From contig NC_074726.1 of assembly GCF_947242115.1 (NCBI RefSeq), forward strand, positions 13,577,970 through 13,641,969: 64,000 nucleotides of DNA. The letters are read 5' to 3'. Source of the DNA: Biomphalaria glabrata. Its lineage: Eukaryota > Mollusca > Gastropoda > Planorbidae. The notes below the pieces were generated by a model. That model searched no databases. It was not told where the DNA came from and saw only the letters and a program-made list of their open reading frames with translations. Below are positions 23,065 to 35,327 of this stretch, one piece after another. Position 1 is the stretch's first letter. Every line of letters begins with the position of its first letter. Made by a program: the position numbers and the translations under genes.

Positions 23065-23767
23065 ACAAACAACTAACAATCAATGAATAATGTGAAAAAC
23101 ACACACCAAAATAATACTAAAAAAATATTGTGATGAAAAGATAAAAAACATCTGAACAGAGATGTATTTTGTATGTTACAATTTCTAGGCAAACAATTCA
23201 TCAGATATTTATTCACTATTGAGGTAAATTCCAATAAATAAACACACTTCAATGCTATGAATCAATCAAAACAACTAAGGTCTAAAGTAAATTTAATAGA
23301 CACACAAAATCATTGTAGAAAAATGTTTAAATACCAGTCCTACTAATGACTGCCTAATACCTGACAAGCGACTGATGCCAGTATGAAAGCATGTTATGAT
23401 AGTTACCTGTTTTAAGTGGGTGAAGAATAAGGGTTGGGGAACCATCAATAGGAAATTATGTACTATAAAAAAAATTGGATAAACTTGATGAAAACCCTTA
23501 CCTAATCTAAATCCGACTAAAGCCAATAAATTTCTTGTGGAAAAAATAGAAGAGTTGACTAGTTTATACATAAATATAACCAAATTATAAATGCATTTTT
23601 TTTTCTTTGGTGTTTTCATTATATAATGACCACTGCAATAGAAACATCTTAGACTTGCATTACAATTTTTGTGGTGAACCCCAAAAAAAAAGAGGAAATG
23701 ATGACATGGTAAAAAAATGAAACTTAATAAAAAGAAAAATATAAAATATACTTTTTTAAAAACAAAA

Positions 23768-24590
23768 ATTTTAGTAAGCATAGTTGTATCAATTAGTTTG
23801 GATCAGTCATGAAACTGAATTTGAAATAGATTTAGACTAACAATAATAAATCTGTGCAATGGACATCATTCACCAATCGTAAACAAACAACATTTAGTCA
23901 CATGATCTTATTGATAAAACAACGAAAAAAACTGTCACGTGACAACCATCAATGAATTAAACATAAGATCGTAAATTATATAAAAGAGATAGAGCACCAC
24001 ATGGCTAAATGTTGTTTGTTTACGATTGGTGAATGAGGTCCATTAGAAATATTTTTACCAACATTTTTGTATAGTGCAACTCATGCTTTTGGCATTCTCA
24101 ACATGCTATGATCCTATCACTCTGGGTTGGTTGGGGAAAGGATGGAGGGAAAAAGAAGGAGACATCTAGGTGAATGGTAATGTAATAGCTTTTAATTGCA
24201 TTTATAAAAAAAAGGATAATGACCTGAATTTGAACTCAGGGATCAAGCCTCCTCAAGCCGACATACAAACCACTAAGCTAGTGAACTGCATAAGAAAACA
24301 GAATGTTTTGTAGTATTCTTTTGTTAGTTAAAAACTTTAAAGCGGTAACCTATAGAGGGGACTAATTCAGCTTATACCAATACATCAGTCAAGTACAATT
24401 TCTTTCCCTTTTCAAAACCAAACAAACAAAATAATTAACTACCAATTGGTTAATTATTTTTTTTATTGAATCTTGTTTTTTGAAGTAAAAGAAATAGTTG
24501 TGCAAAATTTCAGCTTGATCCGAGATAAGTGTCAGAGAAATAACGTGTACAAACAGACAGACAGAGACAGTGAGTTGATATAATTTAAAA
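23768..24590 (+). mobile_element. Family T transposon copy, interrupted by a MITE
   Basis: Same blocks as 22475-23064 in the same order (GTTTGGATCAGTCATGAAAC, CAATAATAAATCTGTG, TTTCAGCTTGATCCGAGATA, GACAGTGAGTTGATATAATT). A 181-bp MITE splits it at 23861-24041. Confidence 0.65.
23861..24041. mobile_element. 181-bp MITE with terminal inverted repeats of about 40 bp
   Basis: Left arm GGACATCATTCACCAATCGT, continuing AAACAAACAACATTTAG. The right arm is the inverse with two or three differences (TAAATGTTGTTTGTTTACGA, TTGGTGAATGAGGTCC). Comparison with family-T copies suggests the empty site was GTGCAATTAGAAAT or similar, leaving at most a 2-bp AT duplication. That would fit a Tc1/mariner-like insertion loosely. 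Confidence 0.8.
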
Positions 24591-25641
24591 AAAAAATAAC
24601 TGAATGAGACTAAATAAAAATATGTCAGAGCACAAAATAATGACTCTTTTTCAATGGGGTTACAAATATAAAGGATTGTTTTTTTTAGTAAACATTGAGA
24701 TTGAGACAATTAGTGACAACCAAATGCTAATGATCAGACAGCAGTATAGAAGTTGAATCCCAAACAACAACAATGTCATAGTAACATCCTATTTGATAGC
24801 TCTGTCTTCTAGCAAGGACAGTAGCTATGCAAGTGTTTGAGAAGAAAACAAACTATTCAGTGAGCTTGGAATACAAATATGTTGAACAGTTGTCAGTCTT
24901 TGTTCAATAAATAATGCCAAGGCAAAATGTCAATAAAACTTAGAATTGGCCTCTTTGGGCCACACATTTCCAAATACCTGCTTTTTACAAATAATGTCCA
25001 AATGTGCTATTATAGTTACATTTAAATAAATAAAAGCTGTAACAGCAAACAAAAAAATTTACAATGGAAGAAAATAATGCTTTAGGTAAAAAAAAATACT
25101 TTGAAAAAAACTCAATGCAGCATCATGGTTCCATCAAATCTATTCTAAGCAAAGATAGCATATATTTGTGAGAGTGTACCGTGTGCAATTACCTGATAAA
25201 ATAAATGTTGCATTATTATGACTCAAGGATTTCAGGAAGTGCATAATTGATATAAAAATATTGAATACTCTAGGAAATTAAATACATTGAATACTTGAGG
25301 AATGAAAAAATAAACTTTTTCATAGATGCATATTTTTGTAGAATGGATGAACACCAAGTTGAACAAAAATTAAAAGTGGAAGCCAGAAAAAAGTTTAGTA
25401 ACTGTGTTGGCTAGGCTAACGTAATGTGAAGAATAAGTGAAGTAACTGAGTAGGCTAATACAATGCCAGGGTAAAGTGAAGTTATGATGGATTTTGAAAG
25501 CACTGATAATAACAAAGCATTTATCACATTTTTTTTTATGTTATGAAATTGCGAGAATCAACTAAAAAGAAATCAATATCATAAAGAACTCAATCAATCT
25601 GCAGATAATGGCCAGGGAAATCTTGTGCCTCAACTTTAGGT

Positions 25642-25647
25642 TTTATT
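25642..25647 (-). terminator. Candidate poly(A) signal for JMJD4
   Basis: AATAAA on the minus strand about 165 nt beyond the JMJD4 stop codon. Other AATAAA-like sites exist further downstream, so the actual end is not certain. Confidence 0.45.
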
Positions 25648-25809
25648 GTTTTTTTTTACAATGTAAAAAAACAATTACATTTGACTAATGCATTTTAGAG
25701 CAATATAACAATATACATATCAAAATAACAAGGAAAATGCTTTACTGTATAAATAAAATTTAATTTGTTGTTCACAACTTCTAAAGTGCGCCTTGAAAAT
25801 TGAAAGTAA

Positions 25810-28800
25810 TTATATCAACTTCACGAGGTCTAATATGTTTTCAATACTGTGGATTAACTCCGGTGGGGGGATGATCAAACTGGACTTGTTGGATGTGTTG
25901 GCCAACAGCTCTTGAAAGTCTGCCTCGTCCACCATATTTCTGACTAGCTCTAGGACACGCTGAATGTCAAAGAATGCTAGGTAGTGGCCGCAGTGAGCCC
26001 AGTGTGGGCAATGATGATGTTTGCACAAGGAAACTGAGGATTGCACTGAAGGATCTTGAATGAGGTCTTTATTAGAATATTCTGATTTGGAATTATAGTG
26101 AACAACAGTGCCAGTTCTTAAACATAGACATTCTTGACATGGCAAATGATCTTGACATTTTGTTTTAGATTGTTTTCTTTGTTCAAGTTCTTTAACATGT
26201 TGTAATTGAACAGGGGTATTTTGTAACTTGTGTGAATCCTCTAATGATAGTGATGTGGGATGATCACTAGTTTTATCATCTGTTTTTACCTTTCCATTAT
26301 CACAGCTATTGCTAAAGCACTCAGTTTGAAATCCTGAGAAGTCATGGTTAAAATTGTCATCAACAAAAACTATCACAGAGCTGTCCAATGTTACACATTC
26401 AACACAATGTAAAAACTTAAGCTCCAGAAGAGTCTCACTTGTCACAATCTTTGTATCACAGACTGAAGTGTTTTCTAGAAGGGCCACAACCACATCACAG
26501 CTAATCACATTGTTAGAGGGGAGAGAGCCCATAGGGTTCTTGAAAGCATTCCTGTTAGAACTAGAGTGCTCAGATATCATAGAGTACACACTATCTGTGA
26601 GAAGAAACCTTTGCACATATTTCTGCAGCAGGGTATTCACCAAGTAGCTATGCAGAGCTCTTACCCTGTGGTTGGCAATGGTGGCCAGGAAGTTGTAGAA
26701 GTCAATGTAATTCATTCCACTGTCAGCTTTTAGTATCACCTGAAAATGTATTTGATTTGTACATGATCTAATCATTTCAATGATCAAATTAAATAAAAGA
26801 TTTAATAATATACATGTTCTGAAAAGGACACTTTAAAATAGCAGCAACAAAGTTTCTTAAAAGAACAAGTGGTGGATAGGGCACACAATGGAAATCTGAT
26901 CTGTAGCTAATGGTTTAATGACAATAACCAAATAAAAATATCATTAACTCATTAGAAATGGATGAACTAGAAGTATGTGATCCCAGTCTTCATCTTAATT
27001 CAAACCTGAGTCTTTCAGTTCTGAAGTTTGTCATATGCCTACCATGACCTCCCCGCTTCCCCTCTAAAACATAATTCTGTCTGTAATAATGAATAATAAA
27101 ATATTTTTTATCACTCAGTTCTTGATTGTACATACCCATTATGCTGTTCAAATATCATGATGCATGTTCCTTTCAATAAAGTGTTTTCTTAAATTCTAAT
27201 ATTTTTATTGTTACCATCCTGTACTGCACACAAGTTTTCACTGTGCACATAATGCATACCAATGCACCATTCAAAACAGACCATAAAAGCAATGTTGTGA
27301 AACAAGGACACAAAGGCAGTGAGAGAGAGAAAGAGGCAAAAGGTAGGTAACTATTCTATGATGGGGGTCATCACCATTAAGAACTTCTGTAGTAAAGGAG
27401 ATATACTGTATATTGGGAAGTTGTTCTCTGGAAGAAGAAGATTTATTAGTAAAACTGGAATGTGTGACTAATTCTTAAAGCAATACTGGACAAGACTGTT
27501 GTGCATCACCATTCTCATTGTGAAAATAAAAAATCCATGTTCAATTTGACTCCCTTTCAATGATTTGCCTATATTTACAACATCAATGCAGAAACATGCA
27601 AAGCATGTCTTAGAAATCATTTTTAAAAACTAAAACGACATTTAAATACAGAATAGAAACATCAAAGTTCAAATACTGGTAAACAACTGTATTGTGGAAC
27701 CTTTAATGTTTCTTTGATGGATGGATGGAAGAATTTGGGGAGAGTAAAGACATTGATTGTGATGGCAAAGCAAAGATCAGTGTGGATTAATGAAAACCTT
27801 ATATTCACTTAACTACATACCATCATGTCTCTTAGCATACTGGCCACAAAACAAAATGTAAGTTTTCACCATTTGGATTAAAAATGTTGCCACCATCTGT
27901 GAATACAAACACTAACAATCTACTTGCCTGGCAATGATCATTCCAGTTCTTCATATCCTTGCAATCACTAATCTCCTTCTGGATGGCATTCAGGCGATCC
28001 CTAATGTATATCCATACTAGATGGCAATTGCATCCATTTATCCAGTTATGGTTGATGGATATTGTGTCATCCTGGTTAAACAAAAAATCTCAAATTAAAT
28101 TATTACAATTTATGTTTTCTGTAAAAAAAAAATGTGAGTTGGAGCATTTTCCTCTTCATCAGGGTGTGACAGGTTAGGGAATATGACGTGTGTTTGGCGC
28201 GTTTAATGTCTAGGGGATGATTATTTTTGATATTATCACACACCAACCTGTCAGCATATAAATCAGGAGCAGACATGCAACGAGACAAGCAATGAAAGAT
28301 ATATACAAAGTTAAAAATGCAGAATATTTATTTACATAAATATTTACATAGAGGAATAAAAAGGGGGAGGGTTTGCATCTATCTCTAATTGATACTAATT
28401 TTGATCATCACTCTTGCACTTAATAAGAGAGTATGTCACTTTGTCTTCTGAACTTAGCTGGTTGTCCTGTTGATGTCGCAGCTGGCTGTGATCCTGGCTT
28501 GAGGTTCTGCAGCTGGAGGTGGCGCTCTAGCTGGCTAGCTGGTAGAGGGACGCCGGTGATATAGTTCTTGTGGAGTCTCAATCCAAAGTTCTGATATCTG
28601 TAGTGGGCACAGCAGGGCGGGTGGCCAGCTACCGTGGGCACAAAGGTACTGCGGGCAGAGCTGATCTGCCATGGGCAGCGTAGTTACAGGATATGTCCAG
28701 TGAGTTGTGAAGGGTTTGGCGTAGCTATGACGTCTCACACAGATCTGGGTCTATAGGGACATCGCACCTAATAAGTTGACAGGTGGGCTGTCGAATAGGC

Positions 28801-31800
28801 GGGCAAATAGATCCGATAGCGCCAAGTAGTAGAGTTGAGTAGATCCACATAGGCAGTAGATGATACTCAATAGCAATAATAATAGTAATCTTAATTATCC
28901 ATAAGGATAACAATAAGTGCATTACACCAAACAGAACATTATAACTATAGAAAGCTAAAATATACATTCACACCAGACTCACTCATAATTTACATTCAAA
29001 AAGTTTGGGTATGTATAATTACTGATGAAGCTTGTAATACAAAATATGGATTAGTCAAAGAGGTTGATCAAGTACAATCTTATATTGACAATGTTTGACT
29101 TTCATTTTAACAATAATCTTTTTGCACTACCTCCCCCATACCCCACCCCTTAAAAAAAGCTATTTTAAATGATGTTGCTTTTTTTACCTTAAAGCTCTTA
29201 TTTGTTCAATATTCCTTTGGAACAGCCTACTTCAATCACATCAATCTACTTCAACAAGATTATAATAATGTCTTCACTAACAATTTTTATTTTTATTTAA
29301 TATCTACTTCAGCTTCAGATGGAATGAAATCAAGAAATATTATCATCTTGAGGACTTAATAAGCATCAACACAAGATGGAAAAGTACACTCCAAATAATG
29401 ACCTAAAGTAAATATAGCTAGTATTATATGTTTGCAGATAAAGAAACATTGAGGAATAAACCAGTTATGAGTGCTACTTGGTGGTTATTGACAGTGTCAC
29501 AACGTGTGTTGTGGTGCCGGGGATTTCACTTGAATTAAAATAGTTGAATAAATGACGATCTAGGATTCACAATAAAAGATTCTTTGTTAAAACACAACTC
29601 TGGAACTTTATTTAAATATAAAACGTAAGTACAGCTTATGTACAAGTTACAGATCAACAAGCACAAGTAATATTACAAAGGCTTTAAATCAGAGCAATTA
29701 GAAAACGTGACTGTCTACTAGGACATTCTTTCATCGACTGGCGTTCTTTCTACTCTCGTCCATTCTCTGGCGCTAAAATGTCTTTATTTATTTTCAAATC
29801 AACCAATAGATTTGCAACATCGTAATTACGTCTCGGGTAAAACCTGAGGCGCTGTCAAGGATCTAGATTTGTGGGGTAATTCCTGAGGCTCAGTCAAGGG
29901 TTTATATTTCTATTTACACATAAGCTTTTAAATGTGAAATATACAAATAAATCTATAATGGCATCTGTGACAGACAGCAAAAAACCAAAACAACTAACCA
30001 GATTAATAACTTGATGGTACCATCCACTAGGTATAAAAATAATCTCCCCTGGATTTTGAAACACAGTAATGGCTTCCTCCAAGGCCATCAACGCTTCAGG
30101 GAATAGCTTTGAATCTTTTAGCTCATCTGACCTGATGTCAAAAGCCATTTGTTTGTGTTTGTCTAGAAGTTTGGTTTCACATCCTATATAAGGTATAAAT
30201 TGATAACAAGACAAAACAGTAAAAAAAAAATCCAAGTCTAAATTAAAACAAAATAAACCAGCAATAGAAAAAACAATACTTTTAAAAACAAAGCTTATCT
30301 AAGGGAAGGAACTGCTAAGTACTGCCATTTGTCTAAAAATTACAGGTTTTATCTCTATTTCTGTTATGTAGAACAAAATTAATGAATTAGTACTAAATTA
30401 TTAAATAATTGGTTCATTTTTGGATTGGTTCGGGTATTGCTAAGAATATGAATAATAATGCAAAATTTCAACCGATCTGAGAATGGGAAGTGGGAGAAAA
30501 AACATGTTCAAACTTTTTTCCAGACAGACAGAGTGGGTTTGTAAAAAGAGGAATTATGCATAAATGTACAGAATAGTTTTAGGGGTTTTGGACAGAAAAG
30601 TGTTCCTCATCTAACCTGGTGGGAAAAGTATCCATTTCTTCTGTCCACAGATATTAGCAGACCAGCTGTAGGAGTGTAGAACATCTACATGAAATGGTGT
30701 CCAAGAATGCTTGGGTCCCATGTACACAAATCTGTAGTCATCCTTAGTATTCATATCCTTCCTGACATCCCAGAATTCATTCATCCAATCAGAACACAGA
30801 AAAGATGGTGGGATGTATGCATTGTACAAAGGGAAATGCCTAAGGGCAAAATAAATAAATAAATATATATATAATATATTATCTGAGGCATGCTTATATT
30901 AATCCATTTCTAAATCCCATAGTGTGTGTGTGGAAAGCATAAGTTTATGTTACATCATTTATGTGTTGAGTGACCTAGTCTGGGTGGGTGTATTAAGGAA
31001 TAAAGAATGTCCAGCTGATATCTCTCCCTTCTCTTCTCTATCTCACAATCACCAGATGATATGCTCTGCTGTTAGGGTTTGAACCATGCAAACTAGGGCT
31101 AACCTTTCTCTCTCTTTTGTGACCGAACATGTACACTGAGTTATACTCACAGAACTGACTAGTTTACCTTTGAAAATGCCAATCTTTTAAATACAAGCAT
31201 TTTTCTTTAGTTTTTTCCTGGAATTTCTGCTCCTGCCAATAATTGATGTAGTTCTTGACCAGCATATCTGTTTTAGGATGGGTAGAGAACTCTTGCTTAT
31301 TACAATCTGCCACTGAGGCAGTTGTCTCCCCTGAAGGAAAAAAAAAATTAATATGATGACTTTATCATCATTTGAAGAACAGTTTATTGATGTGCACTAT
31401 AAAGGTTTTCTTTAGGTGAGATACATAAAAAAAAATACTATTCCTATAATCAAGAAATACTCTTTTAAGGCTTAATTTTAGTTAAACATAGATGAAAAAG
31501 GGAAAAAGATTAAAACAATTTGCACTATTAGAAAATAAAACATTTCTGATTAACATTTTGAGGGAAATGTGAAATGTACATGTAGAAAAAAGTGATAATA
31601 AAATATAATAAACAGATGTGGTACCCCCCACCCCCACACACACTTTGTTTAAGAAGATAGAAAGTGTTATCCTGTTAATATATTTAAAATCAATAGTCTA
31701 TTTAAAATTCCAATAGCTTGACAAAAAAGAAATGTTATTGTGCATCTTTTTCACTCTTTTTAATTTGAAAAGCATTAATGAACATATCAAAGTTAATTTT

Positions 31801-32908
31801 GTTCAAAATAAATAATAACTTGGTGTCGTCACAAGCAATTCAGTTTTATTACAATCCTTGCAGATGTGTGTTCCCCAACAGTGGCAATTTAAAACACTTC
31901 TTCATTAGCACATGGAGTTGGTTTTTGTTTTATCAGCAGATGTTTTGAAGCTTCAAAATTATTAGCTTTTTAGAATTTGCATAATTAGAGTACGACCTTT
32001 TTGATTGCCTTTTGTAGTTCACATGCATGAGCATCTTTGGGGTTAGCAGCATTGCAGGCTCTACCAGGGTATAGCAATTAGTGCTGCAAACTGGCGAAGG
32101 GTTGCCATCTCCTGATTTTTCCTCAGGGTAACTCCCATAGTTGGGTATAGCTGCAAGACAACAGAGGTTTGAATTCAGAATTTTCCTTCTTCTAGGTGGG
32201 TAGCCAACGATGGCTAATGAGCCCCTTCTGCCCAAGATGTTCAGAAGGACATTGGGTGGTATGTGCTCTAGATTGTCTTGATAGTCCAAAGTTTGGACCC
32301 TGTCCACTGCCATCTTATGGGAAGTTTGGGCTAGGATGAAATAATCTTCAATTCTGAAGGAACATTTTCATCATCATCAAATTATATCACAAAACAATTA
32401 CCATAAGTTTTAACCCAGAACTTCCAGGCACCATAAAAGCTGCAAAAATAGGGATGTTTTTAATATATTATTAAAAATCCCTAACATTCTTTGGGATTCA
32501 AAATTGTTGAGATCATCAAGTCAAACACTTGGTTACCACAGCTAAAAGTGAACATATATATTCTAATTTTACAATAACTCTAAATGTCTAAGAAACAGAA
32601 CAACAAAGAAATCAACACACAAAAAAAGTTATCCAAGAAAATTTTAAAGGTTGCCTCATACCATAATTTTCAACCAGAAAGTTAAAATTGGGACTTCCAT
32701 CTTCAGAGACCCAGTCTTTCTTGCTGGCCCAATGGGAAGTAACACTTGGCCCGAGAACACAGAGTTGATTTTTGAGAAAAATGTCTTGAAAAAACTGATC
32801 ATAGGACAGATGGTAATCAATATAGATTGCACCTTTGTGAACAGGGTCATTCAACTGCCATGGCTTTGCTAGCAGTGCAGTTTGCTGGTTTATTTCAGGA
32901 AAGTCCAT
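25810..32908 (-). CDS. JMJD4: JMJD4, JmjC-domain 2-oxoglutarate/Fe(II) oxygenase
   Basis: Six exons on the minus strand: 32662-32908, 31168-31330, 30616-30839, 29999-30183, 27928-28071, 25810-26739. They total 631 codons including the stop (630 residues), in frame across every junction. Seen: YRFVYMGPKHSWTPFHVD with the iron-binding H187-x-D189, SWSANICGQKKWILFPPG, and IPSGWYHQV with the distal His268. DDTISINHNWINGCN follows, as in vertebrate JMJD4. Human JMJD4 hydroxylates a lysine of release factor eRF1; the same role here is inferred from orthology. The ATG at 32908 has A at -3 and G at +4. A possible 3' splice site lies just upstream, so a 5' UTR exon is possible. Intron 5 uses a GC donor. 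The last exon adds about 215 residues not in human JMJD4, with a Cys/His cluster at 516-573, before a conserved end (YLAFFDIQRVLELV). Confidence 0.93.
27926..27927 (-). promoter_or_regulatory. GC-type 5' splice site, JMJD4 intron 5
   Basis: The exon ends TGCCAG and the intron begins GCAAGTAG. GC-AG introns are a small known class and usually have otherwise strong donors, as here (CAG|GCAAGT). Frame continuity into the acceptor at 26740 supports it. Confidence 0.8.
28166..28972 (-). mobile_element. Possible LTR-like repeat in JMJD4 intron 4
   Basis: A block of GC-richer composition than its surroundings, bounded by TGTGACAGG at the left and CATTCACA at the right, with an AATAAA-type stretch on the minus strand near 28330. 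No clean 5-bp flanking repeat was found, so it may be another repeat type. It is a fossil with no coding capacity recognised. Confidence 0.3.
29495..29972. mobile_element. Solo LTR, 478 bp, with 5-bp target duplication
   Basis: Begins TGTCACAACG and ends ATCTGTGACA, giving inverted TGTCACA/TGTGACA ends, and is flanked on both sides by GACAG (29490-29494, 29973-29977). An AATAAA motif occurs within it on either strand. There is no internal region, so it is a recombined remnant of an LTR retrotransposon. Family and age are unknown; the perfect flanking repeat suggests it is not very old. It ends about 25 bp from the JMJD4 exon 4 splice donor. Confidence 0.75.
30395..30556 (+). mobile_element. 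Family T transposon fragment
   Basis: Carries TTTCAACCGATCTGAGAATG, GGGAGAAAAAACATGTTCAA and CCAGACAGACAGAGTGGGTT, the right-end part of the family. It sits in JMJD4 intron 3. Confidence 0.6.
31933..32320 (-). other. Unrecognised 126-codon open frame in JMJD4 intron 1
   Basis: An ATG-started open frame on the minus strand (32313 to 31933) beginning MAVDRVQTLDYQDNLEHIPP and containing NVLLNILGRRG and a GYPPRRRKIL segment. It is inside an intron on the same strand as JMJD4. Its composition differs from the flanking AT-rich intron, which suggests a repeat insertion or a captured sequence. No family recognised; it could equally be chance. Confidence 0.25.
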
Positions 32909-32999
32909 GATAACTATAAATAAATAATGAATAAGAATGAAAAAACAAGCAAAATATAAATTAATACTTTTCTAAAACTTTTCTAACTTCTTATTTAGA

Positions 33000-33900
33000 T
33001 CTAGTATAGATCTAGATTAGATGATGATCATCATGTTATTCATGTATTATTATTTTTTATAAAAATAAAGTCACTGTATTCATGATAATGATGATGCTAA
33101 TTGATGTGAATCATATCATGATCAAGACTTAAGTAATCAAGATATAGATAATAGATAGATTAAATATAAGAAGATTAGAAGGAGATCTAGAATCTAGATC
33201 TAGATTTTTATCTGCTTTCTCTAGTCTTTCTAATCTATATTCTAGACTCTCTACTACTACTACTCTCTACTACTAGTAACTAGTACGCTAGTCTCTACTC
33301 TAGTGACTCTAGTAACTAGTCTCTACTGATTCATAATTACTTCAATTACTAATAATATTACTAATTACTAAACTAGATTAGAATTTAATATTTTTTTTAT
33401 TAGATTTAGATCTGTCTGTGTCTCTAGAACTCTTAGACTGACTAACTAAGACTGAGTCTACTAATTACTTACTTACCCTTTTTAATATTTAGTATAGCTC
33501 AGCTACTTGACTACTGACTACTGTCTAGAGTCTAGACTTAAGACTAGACTAGAGACACTAGAGTACTCACTTTAGAGTCTAGAGAGGAGAGGAGAGTCAG
33601 AGACAGGCTGTCACTGTCAGAGTCTTAGTACTCTTAGTCTTAGACTTAGTCTAGAGTCTAGACTCAAGAGCATAAGACTCTACGACTCTACTCTTACTCT
33701 ACTCAGACTCTAGGTCTCTGCCTCTCAGCCTCTACCTCTACTCTGGCTCTACTCTACAGAAACAGACTAACATTTAATCTTAACTAAGAGTCTAAGATTA
33801 AGTAAGACAATCATAATAATAGACTAGATCTAGATTTGACTAGAATCTAGATGATAGATCTGATCTAGATATATCTAATCTAGACATTTTGATTTTCAAC
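33000..33900. repeat. CTAG/TAGA-rich low-complexity tract upstream of JMJD4
   Basis: Dense irregular mixtures of TAGATCTAGA, GACTCTAGAG, ACTAGTCTCT and ACTACTACT with no fixed period. Similar tracts lie at 43000-43620 and 61010-61560. No exon was recognised. It probably covers the JMJD4 promoter region. Confidence 0.75.
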
Positions 33901-34048
33901 TCATTGAAGTCATTGCTCTTCTGCGATTCTGAAAGGTGAAACGAACGTCCATGTCACAGGAAATAATTCTCAACAAATCGAAAATAAAAGTTGTTTATTA
34001 TATCTAAATACCGAAAACCATCATTACCCTACATCTAGACCTACTTAA

Positions 34049-35323
34049 AGGGAAACTCCGATAGTTTTTCAAATTTTAGTTATTGACATATTTAAATTCT
34101 GCGTAAAAAGTTGTAATAGTAAACATTATATCATTTTTTATTTAAATGCTCGGAAAATTTTATATTTAATAAATTAGACAGAAAATTCTCCACGCCCCCC
34201 AAAAAACGGGATTCTGCGAGATGTTTTTAGTTTTTAAAAACGTGACGTCACGAAGGTGCTGGCTAAATATAGATCTAGACCTAAACTCTCTAGTCTAGAT
34301 CTAGACCTAACGGATCGCATTTATTGTTACGCTTCACAGCTAGATCTAGTCTCCACGTTGATTTATAATCGGTCATTGTTTATAAACCTCTATTTCTACT
34401 TAAAGAAAATTAAATATTGTTCTTCAGCTTGTTGCAGTAGTTCCAATCACAAAGATAAAATCAGCAAGTATGCTGATACAGAAATTAGTGTCTCTTTTCA
34501 TTTGTTTCCAAGAGATGAAGTTTTAAAGGGAAAATTTATTCGCCTGAAGAGCAAATATTTTACAAAGGCATTAGCTAATTCCTGTTTGTGCTCAAACCAT
34601 TTTGAGAGAAGCTGTTTCAGCAACTTCATTGCTGTGGAAATGGGATTTAAAAAAAAAATTGAAGTTAATACCAGGTGCAGTACCAACAATACATTGGATT
34701 TCCAGGCCAAAGAATTCAATTAATGATACTACTGAGACATTTTAAACAACTGAAGTTCATAAATATAAATGAAATCAGATTTGTGAGCTAGAAATTTACT
34801 ACGAATACTAGATCTACTATTAAATTTCTTATTTAATAAGTAGATCTATCGTCTACGAAACTCAATTCCAACTTTTTAACTTTTGACCTTGGGGGTGTGT
34901 CTCGCCGGCTGAGCCAGCGTCAAGCTCTCTCATCACTTTTTCCATGTCAACCAATGTTAGGTCGAAACAGCACAAAAAAATCATAATTTTATTACGGTCA
35001 AACATACAGTCATAATTTATACACCATTAGAAATTTCTTTTAAAGTATTTTAATGATGTAATAACGAAAATTTTTTTTTATCAAAGATAATTTCTTTTTC
35101 GCTTCCCTATCAATGAGTATCAATAGGATTTGAGTGCACCGTCGTGACGTCACACAGAAATTCAGTGAAAATCTGACTGTTTTGGATGCGCAGAAAAATT
35201 ATGTCACAAAAACATCAATTACTAAGTTATTCTTGCAAATAAAAAAAAAGAATAATATATTCATTATCTATAAATCAAAACACATATTATATCAAAAATT
35301 GTCAAAACCATCGGAGTTACCCT
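34049..35323 (+). mobile_element. Kolobok-like TTAA element, unit 1 of 3
   Basis: 1275 bp, starting AGGGAAACTCCGATAGTTTT; the inverse of its end reads AGGGTAACTCCGATGGTTTT. Flanked by TTAA at 34045-34048 and 35324-35327. TTAA target duplication together with a THAP zinc finger fits the Kolobok superfamily as I recall it; piggyBac also uses TTAA. No DDE transposase region is visible, so it is non-autonomous. Each unit also has a TGACGTCA palindrome near both ends (34243 and 35143 in this unit). Confidence 0.8.
34256..34723 (+). CDS. THAP zinc-finger coding segment, unit 1
   Basis: An open frame of 155 codons. From about codon 50 it reads KIKYCSSACCSSSNHK, then SFHLFPRDEVLKGKF, then SCLCSNHFERSCF. 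This is the THAP pattern: Cys-x3-Cys, the F-x-L-F-P block, and a distal Cys-x2-His, spaced as in the family. The usual Trp is replaced by Phe (GKFIRLK) and the closing AVPTIF motif is absent. The frame has no upstream ATG (it opens with GTG), so it is probably an internal exon, perhaps starting after the acceptor-like TACTTAAAG near 34406. THAP domains bind DNA, here plausibly the element's own ends. Confidence 0.6.
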   Translation: MLAKYRSRPKLSSLDLDLTDRIYCYASQLDLVSTLIYNRSLFINLYFYLKKIKYCSSACCSSSNHKDKISKYADTEISVSFHLFPRDEVLKGKFIRLKSKYFTKALANSCLCSNHFERSCFSNFIAVEMGFKKKIEVNTRCSTNNTLDFQAKEFN

Positions 35324-35327
35324 TTAA

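Noticed and set aside
28420-28967. Extra JMJD4 exons or a nested gene in intron 4
   Set aside because: Overlapping short frames with no family match; the JMJD4 frame joins exons 4 and 5 directly, and the block looks like an inserted repeat.
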